In this document: in pieces, positions 6,708-7,350 of the stretch | Position numbering within the stretch: the first letter of the stretch is position 1 | Layout of the letters: every line of letters starts with the position of its first letter | Assembly (NCBI GenBank): GCA_013822915.1 | Contig: PNLG01000071.1 | Location: 1-7,350, forward strand | Source: Sphingomonas sp. | Lineage (GTDB): Bacteria > Pseudomonadota > Alphaproteobacteria > Sphingomonadales > Sphingomonadaceae | Direction: 5' to 3' | Length of the DNA stretch: 7,350 nucleotides | Made by a program: the position numbers and the translations under genes | The notes under the pieces: generated by a model | What the model saw: the letters and a program-made list of their open reading frames with translations, nothing else | Database searches by the model: none | What the model was told of the DNA's origin: nothing

Positions 6708-7244
6708 ATGCCGACACCGATGCGCTTGCTTGCCACGATCCTTCTCGCCGCCACGACTGCCGCTGCCAGCGCGCAACAGTCATCCCCCGGTATCAAGCGC
6801 GAGGCAACGCAGCCGCTGCGCGATACCCGGATCGAACGCGAAAAAATCCCCGAAACGCTGCTGCTGGCGATCTCCGCACCCTATAGCCTCGAAAACACGC
6901 GAAGCTGCGCGCAAATTACCGAAGAAGTGCGCAAGCTGACTCTGGCGCTGGGCGACGATGTCGATGTGCCGGGCAAGGCAAAGGGCGAGGGCGCCTATGT
7001 CGCCGCCGCCGCCACGCGCGCGGCGGTCAACACGCTGATCCCCGGACTTGGACTGGTGCGGGTCATCACCGGCGCGGACAAGGCGCAGCGCCGGGCGGAG
7101 GCCGCCGCTCATGCGGGAACGGTGCGACGCGCTTTTCTGAAAGGATTGGGGCTGAGCAAGGGGTGCCGCGTGCCCGCCGCACCCACCGCAGATGCACTGG
7201 CCGATAAACCCGAGCTGCCGCCGGTGGAGGAAAAAGCGAAATAA
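6708..7244 (+). CDS. Small exported protein of unknown function with N-terminal signal peptide
   Basis: I do not recognise a named family. From the ATG at 6708 the product has 178 residues. An export signal covers about 1-22: a short Arg-containing start, a hydrophobic core LLATILLAATTAAA, and a likely signal peptidase I site after ASA (20-22) before QQ. The mature part begins polar and charged. It has one Cys at 67 (RSCAQI), an acidic stretch GDDVDV (82-87), a Gly/Ala-rich hydrophobic stretch around NTLIPGLGLVRVITGA (108-123), an amphipathic Ala/Arg-rich helix (124-145) and a second Cys at 153 (SKGC), then a Pro/Ala/Glu-rich tail. Two Cys in an exported protein suggest a disulphide. The hydrophobic stretch might contact a membrane. 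A perfect AGGAGG and GC-ending codons support a real gene. It stands alone, and its stop is six bases from the converging gene to the right. ATG 6705 would add one Met. Confidence 0.77.
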   Translation: MPTPMRLLATILLAATTAAASAQQSSPGIKREATQPLRDTRIEREKIPETLLLAISAPYSLENTRSCAQITEEVRKLTLALGDDVDVPGKAKGEGAYVAAAATRAAVNTLIPGLGLVRVITGADKAQRRAEAAAHAGTVRRAFLKGLGLSKGCRVPAAPTADALADKPELPPVEEKAK

Positions 7245-7250
7245 CCGTGC

Positions 7251-7350
7251 TTAGCGCTTGGGCGGCGCGGCCCGTGTCCGCCCGCGCCGTTCGCCCTTGC
7301 GTTCCTGCCGCCGCGATTTGGCGATGGCGGCGGTCGCGCGCCGCTTGCCT
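7251..7350 (-). CDS. C-terminal end of an unidentified protein with a strongly basic tail (partial)
   Basis: One minus-strand frame is open from the right edge to a TAA at 7253-7251, giving 32 residues, of which 13 are Lys or Arg, including AKSRRQERKGERRGR and the ending APPKR. The third codon positions are almost all G or C, as in the real genes here, which supports coding in this frame. Such disordered basic tails are common on RNA-binding proteins (DEAD-box helicases, pseudouridine synthases, S4-domain proteins), but nothing in the fragment chooses among them. It converges on the exported protein gene with a six-base gap. Confidence 0.55.
   Translation of the reverse strand, partial: GKRRATAAIAKSRRQERKGERRGRTRAAPPKR

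Noticed and set aside
7245..7270. Small palindrome AGCGCT near the convergent ends, considered as a terminator
   Set aside because: Six bases without a loop or a following T-run, and it lies partly inside the right-hand coding frame, so it does not qualify as an intrinsic terminator.

Overview
The window is GC-rich and densely coded. The proteins use GC-ending codons and look alphaproteobacterial, most likely from a sphingomonad (Sphingomonas, Novosphingobium or a relative). That placement rests on the style of the proteins and on the XrtA/PEP-CTERM type sugar transferase plus PrsK pair; no 16S rRNA or other taxonomic marker is present.

Layout, left to right. (1) Positions 1-3263, minus strand: a two-gene operon made of a polyprenyl-phosphate sugar-1-phosphate transferase (3263 to 1875) followed by the histidine kinase prsK, which starts at a GTG overlapping the transferase stop (GTGA) and runs off the left edge. 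(2) 3264-3430: a 167-base divergent intergenic region with one AT-rich island. (3) 3431-4989, plus strand: manC (mannose-1-phosphate guanylyltransferase) coupled by an ATGA overlap to a GNAT N-acetyltransferase. (4) 4974-6551, minus strand: a DUF6311-like multi-pass membrane protein whose 3' end overlaps the GNAT gene tail to tail by 16 bases. (5) 6552-6707: a second divergent intergenic region. (6) 6708-7244, plus strand: a small exported protein of unknown function. (7) 7251-7350, minus strand: the very basic C-terminus of an unidentified gene entering from the right edge.

How the genes work together. The left half fits an exopolysaccharide locus of the kind linked to exosortase XrtA. The sugar transferase would put the first sugar phosphate on undecaprenyl phosphate. 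ManC would supply GDP-mannose, the precursor of GDP-mannose and GDP-fucose type residues. PrsK is the membrane sensor kinase of the PrsK/PrsR pair, known to control EPS and PEP-CTERM genes together with RpoN. The large membrane protein may also act on envelope glycans, but that is inferred only from its family style and location.

I found no RNA gene, insertion sequence, CRISPR array or convincing terminator. The window reads as an ordinary, tightly packed envelope/EPS region. I see no clearly new system. The points worth a second look are the start-codon and overlap architecture, the coupling of manC to a GNAT gene, and the two uncharacterised envelope proteins.
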